64,000 bases of DNA, from NCBI GenBank assembly GCA_030431635.1, contig JAUIIL010000004.1, forward strand, positions 1 through 64,000, in the 5' to 3' direction. A model generated the notes under the pieces. It was not told the origin of the DNA. It did no database searches and saw only the letters and a program-made list of their open reading frames with translations. The position numbers and the translations under genes were made by a program. This stretch comes from Bacteriovoracia bacterium (GTDB lineage: Bacteria; Bdellovibrionota; Bacteriovoracia; Bacteriovoracales; Bacteriovoracaceae). This document shows positions 51,750 through 61,438 of the stretch, in pieces; within the stretch, counting starts at the first letter, position 1; the number at the start of each line of letters is the position of its first letter.

Positions 51750-53507
51750 ATGAGTGATAATCAATCTAAATCCTTTCCCTCAGTGGCAGAAACCCTCTTT
51801 TTTGGAGAAATTAATGAGGAAAACATCTTTCCTTACCCCGCATTTGATGAGGAACAAAAATCTTTCTCAAAAGAATTAGTTGATGCTATTTCGAAATTTG
51901 GTGAAAGTATCGATTCAACTAAACAAGATATAGAGGGGGTTATACCTGAGCAAACGCTTCAGGGATTAGCTGAACTTGGTCTTTGTGGTCTTGCTGTTCC
52001 GGAGGAATTTGGGGGATTAGAACTTGATCACTCTCTTTACGCGAGAGTTTTTCAAGAAATTGCAGGAATTGATGGATCGGTAGGAGTTACCCTTGGGGCC
52101 CATCAATCAATAGGTTTTAAAGCTCTTCTTAATGAAGGGAACGAGGAGCAAAAGAAAAAATGGCTTCCTCGCTTGGCCACAGGAGAAGTTTATGCAGCTT
52201 TTTGCTTAACTGAGCCAGGTTCTGGATCTGATGCTTATTCAATTAAGACGAAGGCCGTTGATAATGGAGATGGGACTTACACTCTTACTGGCCAAAAACT
52301 TTGGATCACAAATGCTGGGATGGCGCAATTTTATTCTGTCTTTGCTAAAACAGAGCATGAGGTGGATGGAAAAGTGAAAGAAAAAATCAGCTGTTTTATA
52401 GTTGAGAAAGAGATGGAAGGGATTTCTTTTGGTGAAAAAGAAGACAAAATGGGAATCAGGGCCAGCGAAACAAGAGCTGTTTATTTTGATAAGGTCATCG
52501 TTCCTAAAGAAAATATTATTGGTGAACTAGGGAAGGGATTTAAAATTGCCATGAATGTTTTAAACACAGGAAGGCTATCTCTGGGTTCTGGTAGTGTTGG
52601 AGCGATGAAGACAGCTTTAAAACTGGCCACAGACCATGCTAAAAATAGAAAACAATTTGGAGATGTAATTGCTAATTATGGACTCATTCAGCACAAACTC
52701 TCAACAATGGCCGCTGATATTTACGCTTGTGAGTCGATGGTTTATATGACGACAGGTCTAATGAAGAAAGGAATGGAGAACTACCATCTTGAGTCAGCGA
52801 TGTGTAAGGTTTTTTGTTCTGAAAAATTATGGGAAACAATTGATAAGGCAACCCAGGTCGCTGCTGGGAATGGTTATATGAAAGAGTATCCTTATGAAAG
52901 GATGATGAGAGATGCTAGAATCAATCTTATCTTTGAAGGAACAAACGAAATTCTGAGAATTCTGATTGCTCTTTCTGGTATTAAAGGACCAAGTGAAGAG
53001 TTAAAAGAGCTTGGAAAAATAGCTGATGTCACTTCTGTTTTAAAAAATCCTATCAAATCTGTTGGTGTTTTAACTAAGTTTGCAGCAAAAAGAGTTTCAT
53101 CTTCAAAAACTCTGACTCAGGTTCATCCAGAGCTAACTGAACACGCGGAGAGATTTTCTTCAATGGTTCACGATTTTTATATTAAAGTTGAGAATGTTTT
53201 GATGAAACTTGGGAAGAATATTATTGGTAATGAGCTTCCTCAGAGAAGAATTGCCAATATGGCTATTGATCTTTATGTCATATTAAGTACCTTATCACGT
53301 ACAACTTTTATTCTTAATTCTTCAAAAACATCTGAAGCGGATAAAGAGTACGTTAAAGATATGACAGATATGATATGTCGTGATCGTAGACAGAATTTTA
53401 CTCGAAATATTAAAAGACTTAGCCAAAGTTATGACTCTTTTATTCCCAAAGTTTCAAATGAAGTGGTTAAAAGAGATGGATACGGATTGGATATCGTCGA
53501 TTTTTAG
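51750..53507 (+). CDS. Acyl-CoA dehydrogenase, long (VLCAD/ACAD9-like) form
   Basis: This FAD enzyme of beta-oxidation has about 585 aa. Family signatures are FCLTEPGSGSDAYS near residue 155, KLWITNAGMAQFYSVFA, MGIRASETRAVYFDKV, the FAD-binding RKQFGDVIANYGLIQ, and the catalytic Glu in LIFEGTNEILRI near residue 405. The C-terminal extension of about 150 residues after the catalytic loop fits the VLCAD/ACAD9 group. ATG 51750 is preferred to 51738 because GGAG lies 6 nt before it. The electron acceptor would be ETF. The next gene starts right after its stop. Confidence 0.93.
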   Translation: MSDNQSKSFPSVAETLFFGEINEENIFPYPAFDEEQKSFSKELVDAISKFGESIDSTKQDIEGVIPEQTLQGLAELGLCGLAVPEEFGGLELDHSLYARVFQEIAGIDGSVGVTLGAHQSIGFKALLNEGNEEQKKKWLPRLATGEVYAAFCLTEPGSGSDAYSIKTKAVDNGDGTYTLTGQKLWITNAGMAQFYSVFAKTEHEVDGKVKEKISCFIVEKEMEGISFGEKEDKMGIRASETRAVYFDKVIVPKENIIGELGKGFKIAMNVLNTGRLSLGSGSVGAMKTALKLATDHAKNRKQFGDVIANYGLIQHKLSTMAADIYACESMVYMTTGLMKKGMENYHLESAMCKVFCSEKLWETIDKATQVAAGNGYMKEYPYERMMRDARINLIFEGTNEILRILIALSGIKGPSEELKELGKIADVTSVLKNPIKSVGVLTKFAAKRVSSSKTLTQVHPELTEHAERFSSMVHDFYIKVENVLMKLGKNIIGNELPQRRIANMAIDLYVILSTLSRTTFILNSSKTSEADKEYVKDMTDMICRDRRQNFTRNIKRLSQSYDSFIPKVSNEVVKRDGYGLDIVDF

Positions 53508-55283
53508 ATGAGATTTTGTCTTCTTTTTATTCTTTGCTTTTTCTCTTGTAGTAAGCTCTTCAAGAAAAAAAAAGAAATTAAACGTGAGGATTACACTTTA
53601 CGAACGAAAGCTTACCAATTCGGCCCAACTCAAGCGAGTAGTTCCAGTGACTTTATTGATAAAACAACAGAATACGGCCTAGAGAAAGTTCACGCTAAAC
53701 ATTTTTATGCGATTGATTTTAGCTTGGATGGGTATAGTGATCTGGTAATGCTCACGGATCGTTATTCGAGCCCACAATTTTGGCAATACTTTCCTCAAGA
53801 AAGAAAATTTAGGCAGGTCAAGTCGCGTTTTCAAAATTCTGTTATTGCTTCATATCTTCTTTTTTATGACTTTGATAAAGATGGGATTTTAGATGCGATT
53901 AGTGGTGTCCTCAATCAGAAGTCTGAGCTGACAAAAATTCCTTTAAAGTATTTTAAAGGAGAGATAGAACGTGGAATGGTTTCTTTCAAAGAAGTCAAGG
54001 ATGCTATTTCTTTAGAGGCTTCGGCTTCTGCTACAGTTGCTGTTTTGGATTATAACAATGATGGCTATCTTGATCTTTTTGTAGGGAACTGGTTTGGGAC
54101 ATTTGAAGGAAAACCCGTACCAGAGCCAGATAAATTATTAAAAGGAGACGGGAAGAAATTTGTAGATGTGAGTCATCTTCTAGAGGGAGAGAATGAGAAG
54201 TTAGAGAAAGGGATTATGTATATAAATGCAAGGCCAACTTATGGAGGAGCAACGTGTGATATCGATCAAAATGGTTTTGCCGATATTTTAACAACTTCAA
54301 CAAGTCGTTATCAAAATAAACTTTGGATGAATCTTTATACTCTGAAAGATGATAACCGTGTTTTTAAGGACTATGGACTTCAAAGCTATTACAGCTCCGA
54401 TGTAGAAGGGAGAATTGACCCGAGAGGAGGAGGACGGAGTTTTTTCAGTGCTTGTACTGATTATAACAACGATGGGATGATGGATATTTATCTTGGAGAG
54501 CTAACTCACTCTTATGATCATAGCTTTATTGATAAATCGAGTGTTCTCACAGGAGCATTTAAAAACTTTCCTCCAGAGTTTATTAGAACAGAGTATATGA
54601 ATGATATTGCAACGATTAATTGGAACCAAGGAGATCGAAGAGCAGTGTGGTTTGATTATAACTTTGATGGTCTTATTGATCTTCTTGTCGATAATTCAGG
54701 ATTTCCCCCAACCTCACGTCTTGTTCTTTTTAAACAAAACCCAGACCATTCTTTTGAAAATATTGCTCATCTTGCGGGGATTGATTTAATTAACCCTACG
54801 GGTAGTATTGTTCTTGATCTTAATAAGGATGGAAAATTAGATATTATTACCTCCCAAATCTCTCAAAGAAATTCTGATATCGAAAAAAGAATTTATGTTT
54901 TTGAAAACCAAATTCCCTACGAAGGAAGAAGAAGTTTACGAGTTTATCTCAAAGGAGAAAGCGCTAATTCACAAGGAATTGGTTCACTCATTCGATTGAA
55001 AACGAAAATAGAACAAAAACAAAGGATTCAAACAAGGTGGGTTGAGTTCTCACAAGGCGCCCTTCCTTCTCAACACGAGGAGGGAATACTCTTTGGCCTA
55101 GATAGGGGGGAAGTTCTTCTTGATTTGGAAGTGAGTTGGCCCGCGATGAAAAGTGAGAAAAAAGAAGAGAATAAAAACTTAAGAAGGCACTATTCATTAG
55201 AGTCATATAAATTTAAGTACCATCTTGAAATGAGTGTTTGTGATTCTGGACGCCACTTTCAAGGAAACAAGCCTTGTGATTAA
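53508..55283 (+). CDS. FG-GAP/VCBS repeat lipoprotein with ASPIC/UnbV-like end
   Basis: This 591-aa lipoprotein has lipobox FFSC near residue 14. At least six calcium-loop repeats of the DxDxDG type are visible: DFDKDGILD, DYNNDGYLD, DIDQNGFAD, DYNNDGMMD, DYNFDGLID, DLNKDGKLD, as in integrin-alpha FG-GAP beta-propellers. The C-terminal 100 residues (RRSLRVYLKGESANSQGIGSLIRLKT..., later EEGILFGLDRGEVLLDLEVSWP) match the ASPIC/UnbV domain. It is probably an outer-surface or periplasmic binding protein. Its ATG directly follows the dehydrogenase stop. Unknown target. Confidence 0.85.
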   Translation: MRFCLLFILCFFSCSKLFKKKKEIKREDYTLRTKAYQFGPTQASSSSDFIDKTTEYGLEKVHAKHFYAIDFSLDGYSDLVMLTDRYSSPQFWQYFPQERKFRQVKSRFQNSVIASYLLFYDFDKDGILDAISGVLNQKSELTKIPLKYFKGEIERGMVSFKEVKDAISLEASASATVAVLDYNNDGYLDLFVGNWFGTFEGKPVPEPDKLLKGDGKKFVDVSHLLEGENEKLEKGIMYINARPTYGGATCDIDQNGFADILTTSTSRYQNKLWMNLYTLKDDNRVFKDYGLQSYYSSDVEGRIDPRGGGRSFFSACTDYNNDGMMDIYLGELTHSYDHSFIDKSSVLTGAFKNFPPEFIRTEYMNDIATINWNQGDRRAVWFDYNFDGLIDLLVDNSGFPPTSRLVLFKQNPDHSFENIAHLAGIDLINPTGSIVLDLNKDGKLDIITSQISQRNSDIEKRIYVFENQIPYEGRRSLRVYLKGESANSQGIGSLIRLKTKIEQKQRIQTRWVEFSQGALPSQHEEGILFGLDRGEVLLDLEVSWPAMKSEKKEENKNLRRHYSLESYKFKYHLEMSVCDSGRHFQGNKPCD

Positions 55284-56101
55284 GAGTTTTGTTTAATAAT
55301 TCGTACGAACTCGTCAATATGATCGGGAAGTTTTTTAAAATTTAATGTTGAAAGGTAAATGTTTGATTTAGGAAGACCTTTGAGTTCATGAATTTTAAAT
55401 TTAAAAGACTTATGTTTTTTTATTGTGTGTTCAGGAACAACTGCAACTCCAAGTCCTTGATTCACAAGTTTAATAATAGCAGTAACAGAATTAACTCTGA
55501 TGATTTTATCAGGTCTTTTTTTATAGAGTTTCATAAGGTGATCATCATCGTTATAGACAACCCATGGTATTTGCCAGAGACTTTTGACATTAACTTCGCT
55601 GGGGCCAATTAAGACGAGCTTTTCTTCAAAAATCCTTAATGAAGTAATAAGATCACTTTGAATATTTTCAGGAGTAAAAACGATATCAAAACGACCATCG
55701 ACTAAAGCGTTCTTTAGAGTCTCTGGATAATCCGTTTCAATTTGTAATTGGTCATGATTTTTGCAAAATTGCTCTACAATAGGAATGAACCATGTTTCAA
55801 GAAGACCATGCAGTATTCCCACTTTGATAAGCTGTTGTTCTGAGCTTTGTAAAATCGCCTGGGTCTTCTTTTCAAATACTTGAATTGTGCCCAAGAGCTC
55901 TTGTCCTTTTTTTGTTAAAAGAACTTTCTTAGATGAGCGTACAATTAACTGCTGCCCCAATGTATCTTCAAGTAGTTTTATCTGACGACTAACTGCTGAT
56001 TGAGCGATATTAAGTTCTCTGGCCGCTTTGGAAAAATTAAGATGCTGAGCAGTGACACAAAAAGCTTTGAGGTAGCGGTAGTCTAAACTGAAATGACTCA
56101 T
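55280..56101 (-). CDS. LysR-family transcriptional regulator
   Basis: This 273-aa regulator has N-terminal winged helix YRYLKAFCVTAQHLNFSKAARELNIAQSAVSRQIKLLEDTLGQQLIVRSSKKVLLTKKG, the classic LysR pattern. A type 2 periplasmic-binding-like effector domain follows (VGILHGLLETWFIPIVEQF; VVYNDDDHL). It is slightly short for the family (about 300). Its start overlaps the IscA-like gene by 4 bp, so the two are coupled; its 3' end overlaps the convergent FG-GAP gene by 4 bp. Ligand unknown. Confidence 0.93.
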   Translation of the reverse strand: MSHFSLDYRYLKAFCVTAQHLNFSKAARELNIAQSAVSRQIKLLEDTLGQQLIVRSSKKVLLTKKGQELLGTIQVFEKKTQAILQSSEQQLIKVGILHGLLETWFIPIVEQFCKNHDQLQIETDYPETLKNALVDGRFDIVFTPENIQSDLITSLRIFEEKLVLIGPSEVNVKSLWQIPWVVYNDDDHLMKLYKKRPDKIIRVNSVTAIIKLVNQGLGVAVVPEHTIKKHKSFKFKIHELKGLPKSNIYLSTLNFKKLPDHIDEFVRIIKQNS

Positions 56102-56481
56102 TTTTGCTCCAAATGGGACGGGACGAGAGATTCATCTTGAAAAAATTTTCCCTCAAATAAGAATTCTTTATTATTGGTGAAAAGAAAACCGTCTTCATTT
56201 GCATCTGGGTCGAACATAAAGTCGAGACGACCTTCTTGGCAGTAGTAGTGAGTGAAAGGATCGAGGTGAACATGGATAGTGCCAAACTCAAAAGACTTAG
56301 AGAGAATAATATCATCCTCTAGTGGAGAGCTAAACCCTGTTGTGTAAGTAAAGCCAGAGCAGCCTTTCCCTCCAATTTTGAGTCTAAAAACAAGTCCGTT
56401 AAGTGTATAATCATTATTTTGGATAAGTAATATTTGTTTCGCAGCGCTATCAGTGATAATAAAAGAATTGGATGATGACAT
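56098..56481 (-). CDS. Degenerate IscA/HesB-like protein lacking the CGC ligand motif
   Basis: This 127-aa protein resembles A-type Fe-S carriers: ITDSAAKQILLIQ at the N-terminus, then LKIGGKGCSGFTYTTGF with the first ligand Cys41 (canonical ...GGCSGf.Y.l.f). In canonical IscA/ErpA two more ligands lie in a C-terminal CGCG motif near residue 100; here that position reads DPDANEDGFLFTNNKE, with no cysteine. It therefore probably does not bind an Fe-S cluster in the normal way. Translationally coupled to the LysR gene. Confidence 0.75.
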   Translation of the reverse strand: MSSSNSFIITDSAAKQILLIQNNDYTLNGLVFRLKIGGKGCSGFTYTTGFSSPLEDDIILSKSFEFGTIHVHLDPFTHYYCQEGRLDFMFDPDANEDGFLFTNNKEFLFEGKFFQDESLVPSHLEQK

Positions 56482-56570
56482 GTGATTTCCTGTCTATTAA
56501 TATAGAAATTAGATAGGTTTTTAGCACAAAACTTTTTCTCTCTCAAGAGGATTATCTAAGGAGCCTAGTT

Positions 56571-58289
56571 TTGAGTTTTTACTATTTAGTTGAAATTTCT
56601 AATCCCCATACTCATATCGTAAAAATTTCATTATCTGGAAAAAGGGTTGGTAACGATTTCTTGGATTTTTTTCTTCCTTCATGGTCACCAGGCTCATATC
56701 TCATGAGAGAGTACTCTAGGCATATAAGGACATTCAAAGCGAGCGATTCTCAAGGTAGAAGGCTCTATCATGAACAAACAGAAAAAGGTAAATGGAGAGT
56801 GAGTTTCACTCACCCTGAACTTAGTACTCAAGACGAGTCTTTTACTATTGAGTATGAAATTTATGCCCATGAGTTAACAGTGAGAACTTCTCATGTTGAT
56901 GATTCTCATGCTTTTTTACACGGACCTTCCTTGTTTTTAGGATGTTCATCTCTTGAAATCATAAAACCAACGATAGAGTTTAAGTTTCCTCCTCTTTGGT
57001 CTAAGGTCACAACCGCTTTAAAGGATGTCTCAGATGGAGGGGAAAAGTTTATTTATGAGGCAAGAGATTATGACACTCTTTTAGATTCACCTATTGAAAT
57101 AGGATGTCATGAAACAGATGGTTTTATGGTCGATGGTAAAGAGCACTATCTTGCTTTTTATGGAGAAACTTATCCTCATCCTTATAATCTCAAAGAGGAT
57201 ATGAAAAAAGTTGTTGAACATATCTCTCATTATGTCGGTGAAACTCCTTACGAAAAATATACATTCATTACTCATTTTTGTCCCAATCTCTATGGAGGGT
57301 TAGAGCATAGTGATTCAACGGCCCTTCATTTTGATGGCAGAAAGTTTAATGATAGAACAAGTTACCTTCAATGGTTAAGTCTTGTTTCTCATGAATATTT
57401 TCACACTTGGAACGTCAAAAGAATTCGCCCCAAAGAGCTTGGCCCTTTTGATTACAATCAAGAAAATTACACATCAATGTTGTGGTTAGCAGAAGGGTTA
57501 ACCAGTTTTGTGGATGAGCTCTTTGTTTATCAAGCAGGACTTTGTACCCTTGAAGAATATTTAAAAATGTTAAAGACAAACTTCTCACGGTATTATCAAA
57601 TTCCAGGAAGAAAGTTTCACTCTTTAGAGCAGAGCTCTTTTAATGCCTGGATAAAACTCTACCGCCCAGATGAGAATTCGAACAACTCCACAATTAGTTA
57701 TTATTTAAAAGGTGGACTTGTTTTCCTTCTCTTGCATATTAGACTCAATGAGTTTGGGCAATCAACAAAAGGGCTAATCAAATCTTTATGGAATCATTAT
57801 AAGTCTCGACCTGAGCAAGGGCTAGAAACTCAAGAGTTTTTAGAGCTGGTCTCAAATTTAAGTAATGAGCAAACAGCTCAATGGTTTTATCATCTGATTA
57901 GTTCTGTGGAAGAAATAGACTTTGAAGCTGAATTAAAAAAGATCGGTCTTGGATTTCAATGGGAAGAGGATTCTAAACTCTCTTTTGGGGCACAATTTGA
58001 ATTTAAATCAGATAGAGTTTTTGTAAGAAGTGTAGAGCTTGATGGAGCTGCCCATAAAAATGGTCTTAACGCAGGTGATGAAATTCTGGCTCTTAACAGA
58101 CAAAGAATGTTGAAACCAGATGTCGAAAATCTTTCAAGCTTATTGAAAGAAAATCAATCATATTTACTCACTCTTTGCCGTTTGGGAAAAATCATAGAGA
58201 CCGAAATGACACCCCAAAAAGGTCCTAAAGTTTTAAAATCTATTCTTATTTCAGATAAAGAGAAAGTTCAAAAATCACTAAAAGAGTAA
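56571..58289 (+). CDS. M61 (glycyl aminopeptidase) family metallopeptidase with PDZ domain
   Basis: This 572-aa enzyme has the zinc motif HEYFH at residues 274-278, followed by TWNVKRIRPKELGPFDY and the third zinc ligand Glu308 in LWLAEGLTSF. The N-terminal beta-rich domain and the C-terminal PDZ (residues about 470-540, RSVELDGAAHKNGLNAGDEILALNRQRM) are standard for M61. It starts with TTG at 56571, 7 bp after AAGGAG. No signal peptide is seen, so cytoplasmic activity is likely. dinB follows directly. Confidence 0.92.
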   Translation: MSFYYLVEISNPHTHIVKISLSGKRVGNDFLDFFLPSWSPGSYLMREYSRHIRTFKASDSQGRRLYHEQTEKGKWRVSFTHPELSTQDESFTIEYEIYAHELTVRTSHVDDSHAFLHGPSLFLGCSSLEIIKPTIEFKFPPLWSKVTTALKDVSDGGEKFIYEARDYDTLLDSPIEIGCHETDGFMVDGKEHYLAFYGETYPHPYNLKEDMKKVVEHISHYVGETPYEKYTFITHFCPNLYGGLEHSDSTALHFDGRKFNDRTSYLQWLSLVSHEYFHTWNVKRIRPKELGPFDYNQENYTSMLWLAEGLTSFVDELFVYQAGLCTLEEYLKMLKTNFSRYYQIPGRKFHSLEQSSFNAWIKLYRPDENSNNSTISYYLKGGLVFLLLHIRLNEFGQSTKGLIKSLWNHYKSRPEQGLETQEFLELVSNLSNEQTAQWFYHLISSVEEIDFEAELKKIGLGFQWEEDSKLSFGAQFEFKSDRVFVRSVELDGAAHKNGLNAGDEILALNRQRMLKPDVENLSSLLKENQSYLLTLCRLGKIIETEMTPQKGPKVLKSILISDKEKVQKSLKE

Positions 58290-59354
58290 ATGAGAAAAAT
58301 TATTCATATTGATATGGACTGCTTCTTTGCGGCCATCGAGCAAAAAATCAATCCTTCTTTAAAAGGCAAGCCTGTTGCTGTAGGGGGAAGCCCTGGAAAA
58401 AGAGGCGTTATCGCAACTGCCAGCTATGAAGCAAGAGCTTTCGGAGTGAAGTCTGCGATGTCCTCTTCTCAAGCGGTCAAACTATGTCCTCAGCTTATTA
58501 TCGTAAGAGGGCATTTTGATATTTATAAAGACTATTCAAAGCAGATTAGAGAAGTTTTCAAAAGGTATACTTCTAAAATTCAGCCATTAAGTTTGGATGA
58601 AGCTTATCTTGATGTCAGTGAGTATTTAAAAGAGAATACTGGAAGTGCTACAATTTTGGCCCAAAGGATACGCCAAGAAGTTTTTGAAGAAACTGGGTTA
58701 ACCTGCAGTGCTGGAATTGCTCCTAATAAACTTCTGGCAAAAATTGCAAGTGATATCAAAAAGCCTAATGGACAGTTTACTATTGCTCCCTCTGAAATAG
58801 AGAATTTTATGAAAGACCTTCCTGTTAAGAAAATTTGGGGAGTTGGGAAAGTCACTCAAAACAAATTACTTGAACTAGGCATTAAGACTTGTGGTGAATT
58901 ACAAAAGTTGACTCTCTCTGAAATTCAGCATTATTTTGGAAAGTTTGGAGGAGAGCTTTATCAGTTTTGTCGAGGTCAAGATCAAAGAGAAGTTGAAACA
59001 CAGAGAGTGAGAAAATCATTAAGTGTTGAAAACACTTTTATAACAGATTATTTAAGTGCAGATGAATTAAGAGATGAGCTTCATCTTATCTTTCAAGAAC
59101 TCGAACTTAGACTTAGACAAAAATCTCAACCACCAATAAAAACAATTTTTGTTAAGGTTAAATATATTGATTTTAAAAATTCAACGATTGAGCGTCCTTA
59201 TCACTCTTTGGTTGAAGGGGAGTTTTCCCAATTACTTGAAGAACTATTTAGAAAAAGATCATACCCAATTCGCCTACTCGGCTTGGGAGTAAAGTTTTTG
59301 ACCTCAGATAAGGCCCAGGCCCAGCAGAGTTTTTCCTTTCTAGAACCATCGTAA
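58290..59354 (+). CDS. dinB: DNA polymerase IV
   Basis: This 354-aa Y-family translesion polymerase has IHIDMDCFFAAIEQ (metal-binding Asp8), KRGVIATASYEARAFGVKSAM, the catalytic SLDEAYLDVS near residue 102, CSAGIAPNKLLAKIASDIKKPNGQ, and a little-finger domain. The length is normal. It performs error-prone bypass of DNA lesions. It starts at the base after the M61 stop. The far C-terminus has AQAQQSFSFLE, where a beta-clamp-binding motif (Q..l.F) is expected. Confidence 0.97.
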   Translation: MRKIIHIDMDCFFAAIEQKINPSLKGKPVAVGGSPGKRGVIATASYEARAFGVKSAMSSSQAVKLCPQLIIVRGHFDIYKDYSKQIREVFKRYTSKIQPLSLDEAYLDVSEYLKENTGSATILAQRIRQEVFEETGLTCSAGIAPNKLLAKIASDIKKPNGQFTIAPSEIENFMKDLPVKKIWGVGKVTQNKLLELGIKTCGELQKLTLSEIQHYFGKFGGELYQFCRGQDQREVETQRVRKSLSVENTFITDYLSADELRDELHLIFQELELRLRQKSQPPIKTIFVKVKYIDFKNSTIERPYHSLVEGEFSQLLEELFRKRSYPIRLLGLGVKFLTSDKAQAQQSFSFLEPS

Positions 59355-59412
59355 CTTGTTAAAACTAAAGCTTTTTATGGTTTGTTTTTTTTACAGGACT
59401 TTCTTAATGTTG

Positions 59413-59442
59413 ATGACGCAGCAAGGTGAGATAAGTTAGACT
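59413..59442 (+). promoter_or_regulatory. Candidate promoter with -10 next to the PLD-like start codon
   Basis: ATGACG (4/6 to TTGACA), 18-bp spacer and TAGACT (4/6) ending 7 nt before the ATG at 59450, where no Shine-Dalgarno sequence is present. It would give a leaderless transcript. The matches are moderate. Confidence 0.35.
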
Positions 59443-59449
59443 TGTTCCC

Positions 59450-61438
59450 ATGCGTTTATTGGCCCTTGTTTTTGTATTTTCTCATCTGCTTTGGGCAAAT
59501 GAAATTCCCATTAGAAGTGATAATTATGCAAAGATTTTTGCTGTCACCAGAAGAGCTTCGACTAGAGAGGATGTGAAAAGCTTTTTTTCCGAAATTTTCT
59601 CTCAAGACCTCGAAAAAATTTATCTTAAATACAAAGGAACAGAGAACGAGCTTCCTCGGGAAGCGAGGCATATTCTATCTAGTACTCAAATGATGAAGCT
59701 GTTTCAAGTTTACCCAGAATTTATGGATGAGCTTTTTACCTGTATGAGAAAAGTTCCTGTGCCTCCTACAACAAATGGAGAGGTTGTTTCTTTACCGAAA
59801 GAGTGGAAAGAGAAGCTTGCCAAAATGATTGATAAGAGTGAGTTTGCTCACAATTTAGAAAAATATGCCAATCCTTTTACTCCTCTTGAGATGGTAAGTT
59901 TAAGTGGAGAGCCAGGTTATAGAGAAATTCTTTTTTATGCCAATATCGAAAGATATCTTGATGGTAAAAAAATTCCGGCAGATGATTTAATGCAAGTGAT
60001 GTTGGATTTTTTTTCAAGAGAAGTAAAGCAAGCTATTGTTAACGTTTATGACCAAGATCTTGTTCCTCTGGCCCAAAAGATGGCCAGGAGGTGTCGCGAA
60101 GGTAGTCTTAAATATGTAGGAATCGATAAAGGAGTGGCCCAGCATGCAAGGGAGACAAATAAACAAACTACCTTAGAATATATAAGGATTTTAAAAGAAG
60201 CGGGCTGTATCGTTGTTGAAGTCGATGCGGTCAATCTTAATCATCAAAAACTTGCGGCCAAAAATTGGGATTTCCCTCTCCTGGCAAAGGTTGCGGCTTC
60301 TTCAGCAAACTATACCTTTTCAGGAATGTCTCCCTTGGGAGACTTACCATGGGATTTAAGAAAACAAATCATGAGTAAGTTTGCAAAGGCCAACGTAAAT
60401 CAAATTTCAATTATTCATGGGCAGTATCCTGCACATGTGGTTTATCATATTTTAAGTCTTGGCCTTAAAGAAAAATACTCTTTAAGAGGGAGTCAGTTTC
60501 CTCTTTCTGGGGCATTCAAAATTTATGGTCCAAAAGATAAAGTAACAGGGGAAACTCCTGAACTCTATATGCTCTCTACTCCCAAGGGAGGAATGAAGAA
60601 TATTTTGCGGAATTTCTATGGAGAAGCCATCAGGCGTAATATCCAAGATATGATCGCACGCTTTAAAGCGGGGAAAAAAGTCAATTTTCGCTTAGGTATC
60701 GCCATGTTTGCTTTTTCTTCAGATACTCTGGTTGAAGAAATAAGAAATGCCGTAATTGAAGTCTATCAACAAACAGGAAAAACATTAAAAGTCGTTGGAA
60801 TAGGAGATCGTCCATTTGCGATGAGAGAGTGGAGTGGCTTTGGAAAGCTTTCTGGGATTCATCGAACAAAAGTGAAAATTCAAAGACCAACAGGCGAAAT
60901 TGAAGAAATCAATGTTTATCTAGAAGATAAAGAAAACCCTCTTCGAATTTTATTTGGAGAAGAAAAATTTCAAGAATGGAGAAAGAGTATAAAAGTTTCT
61001 TCAAGTGATTTTGGAACATTTCATGAAACGTTTAAACTTGATGATGGGAGAGAAGTGACAATTGAGTTTACCAGGAAACTTCATTTAAAGAGTATGGTGA
61101 TTGATGACTTCACTATCCATGGTTCATCGTTAAACGCGAGCGATGGAGGGATTCAAAGTAGGGAGCAAATACTAGGGTCTAAAGATAGTAACATCGCAAA
61201 ACAAATGTGGGCACTTATAGAAGCTTTAAATACCAAGAGTCATATGTCATTAAGTCGTCAGGCAACTCTAAGAAATAACTGGGCGATGAAAGGTTTGACT
61301 CCCGCCCAGCGATTAAAAATAAGAAAAAGAGCACAAATGCAAACAGATATTGAGAAAGGTCGTTGCAATCATTTGTTTCTTGAAAAAGAGATGAGTCTAA
61401 CTGAATACTTAGATTCCTTGAATCCTGTAAAAATTTAG
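59450..61438 (+). CDS. Secreted phospholipase D-superfamily-like protein, 662 aa
   Basis: Signal peptide MRLLALVFVFSHLLWA is followed by two HKD-like motifs. The second, HLKSMVID (His545, Lys547, Asp552), followed by HGSSLNAS and then REQ, is a textbook PLD motif. The first half has NHQKLAAKNWD (His265, Lys267) and then VAASSANYTFSGM, equivalent to the 'GSxNFT' that follows an HKD; its spacing to Asp is irregular. The protein likely hydrolyses or transfers phosphodiester bonds outside the cytoplasm. The N-terminal 200 residues are unrecognised. No SD; start chosen for the signal peptide. Confidence 0.75.
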   Translation: MRLLALVFVFSHLLWANEIPIRSDNYAKIFAVTRRASTREDVKSFFSEIFSQDLEKIYLKYKGTENELPREARHILSSTQMMKLFQVYPEFMDELFTCMRKVPVPPTTNGEVVSLPKEWKEKLAKMIDKSEFAHNLEKYANPFTPLEMVSLSGEPGYREILFYANIERYLDGKKIPADDLMQVMLDFFSREVKQAIVNVYDQDLVPLAQKMARRCREGSLKYVGIDKGVAQHARETNKQTTLEYIRILKEAGCIVVEVDAVNLNHQKLAAKNWDFPLLAKVAASSANYTFSGMSPLGDLPWDLRKQIMSKFAKANVNQISIIHGQYPAHVVYHILSLGLKEKYSLRGSQFPLSGAFKIYGPKDKVTGETPELYMLSTPKGGMKNILRNFYGEAIRRNIQDMIARFKAGKKVNFRLGIAMFAFSSDTLVEEIRNAVIEVYQQTGKTLKVVGIGDRPFAMREWSGFGKLSGIHRTKVKIQRPTGEIEEINVYLEDKENPLRILFGEEKFQEWRKSIKVSSSDFGTFHETFKLDDGREVTIEFTRKLHLKSMVIDDFTIHGSSLNASDGGIQSREQILGSKDSNIAKQMWALIEALNTKSHMSLSRQATLRNNWAMKGLTPAQRLKIRKRAQMQTDIEKGRCNHLFLEKEMSLTEYLDSLNPVKI

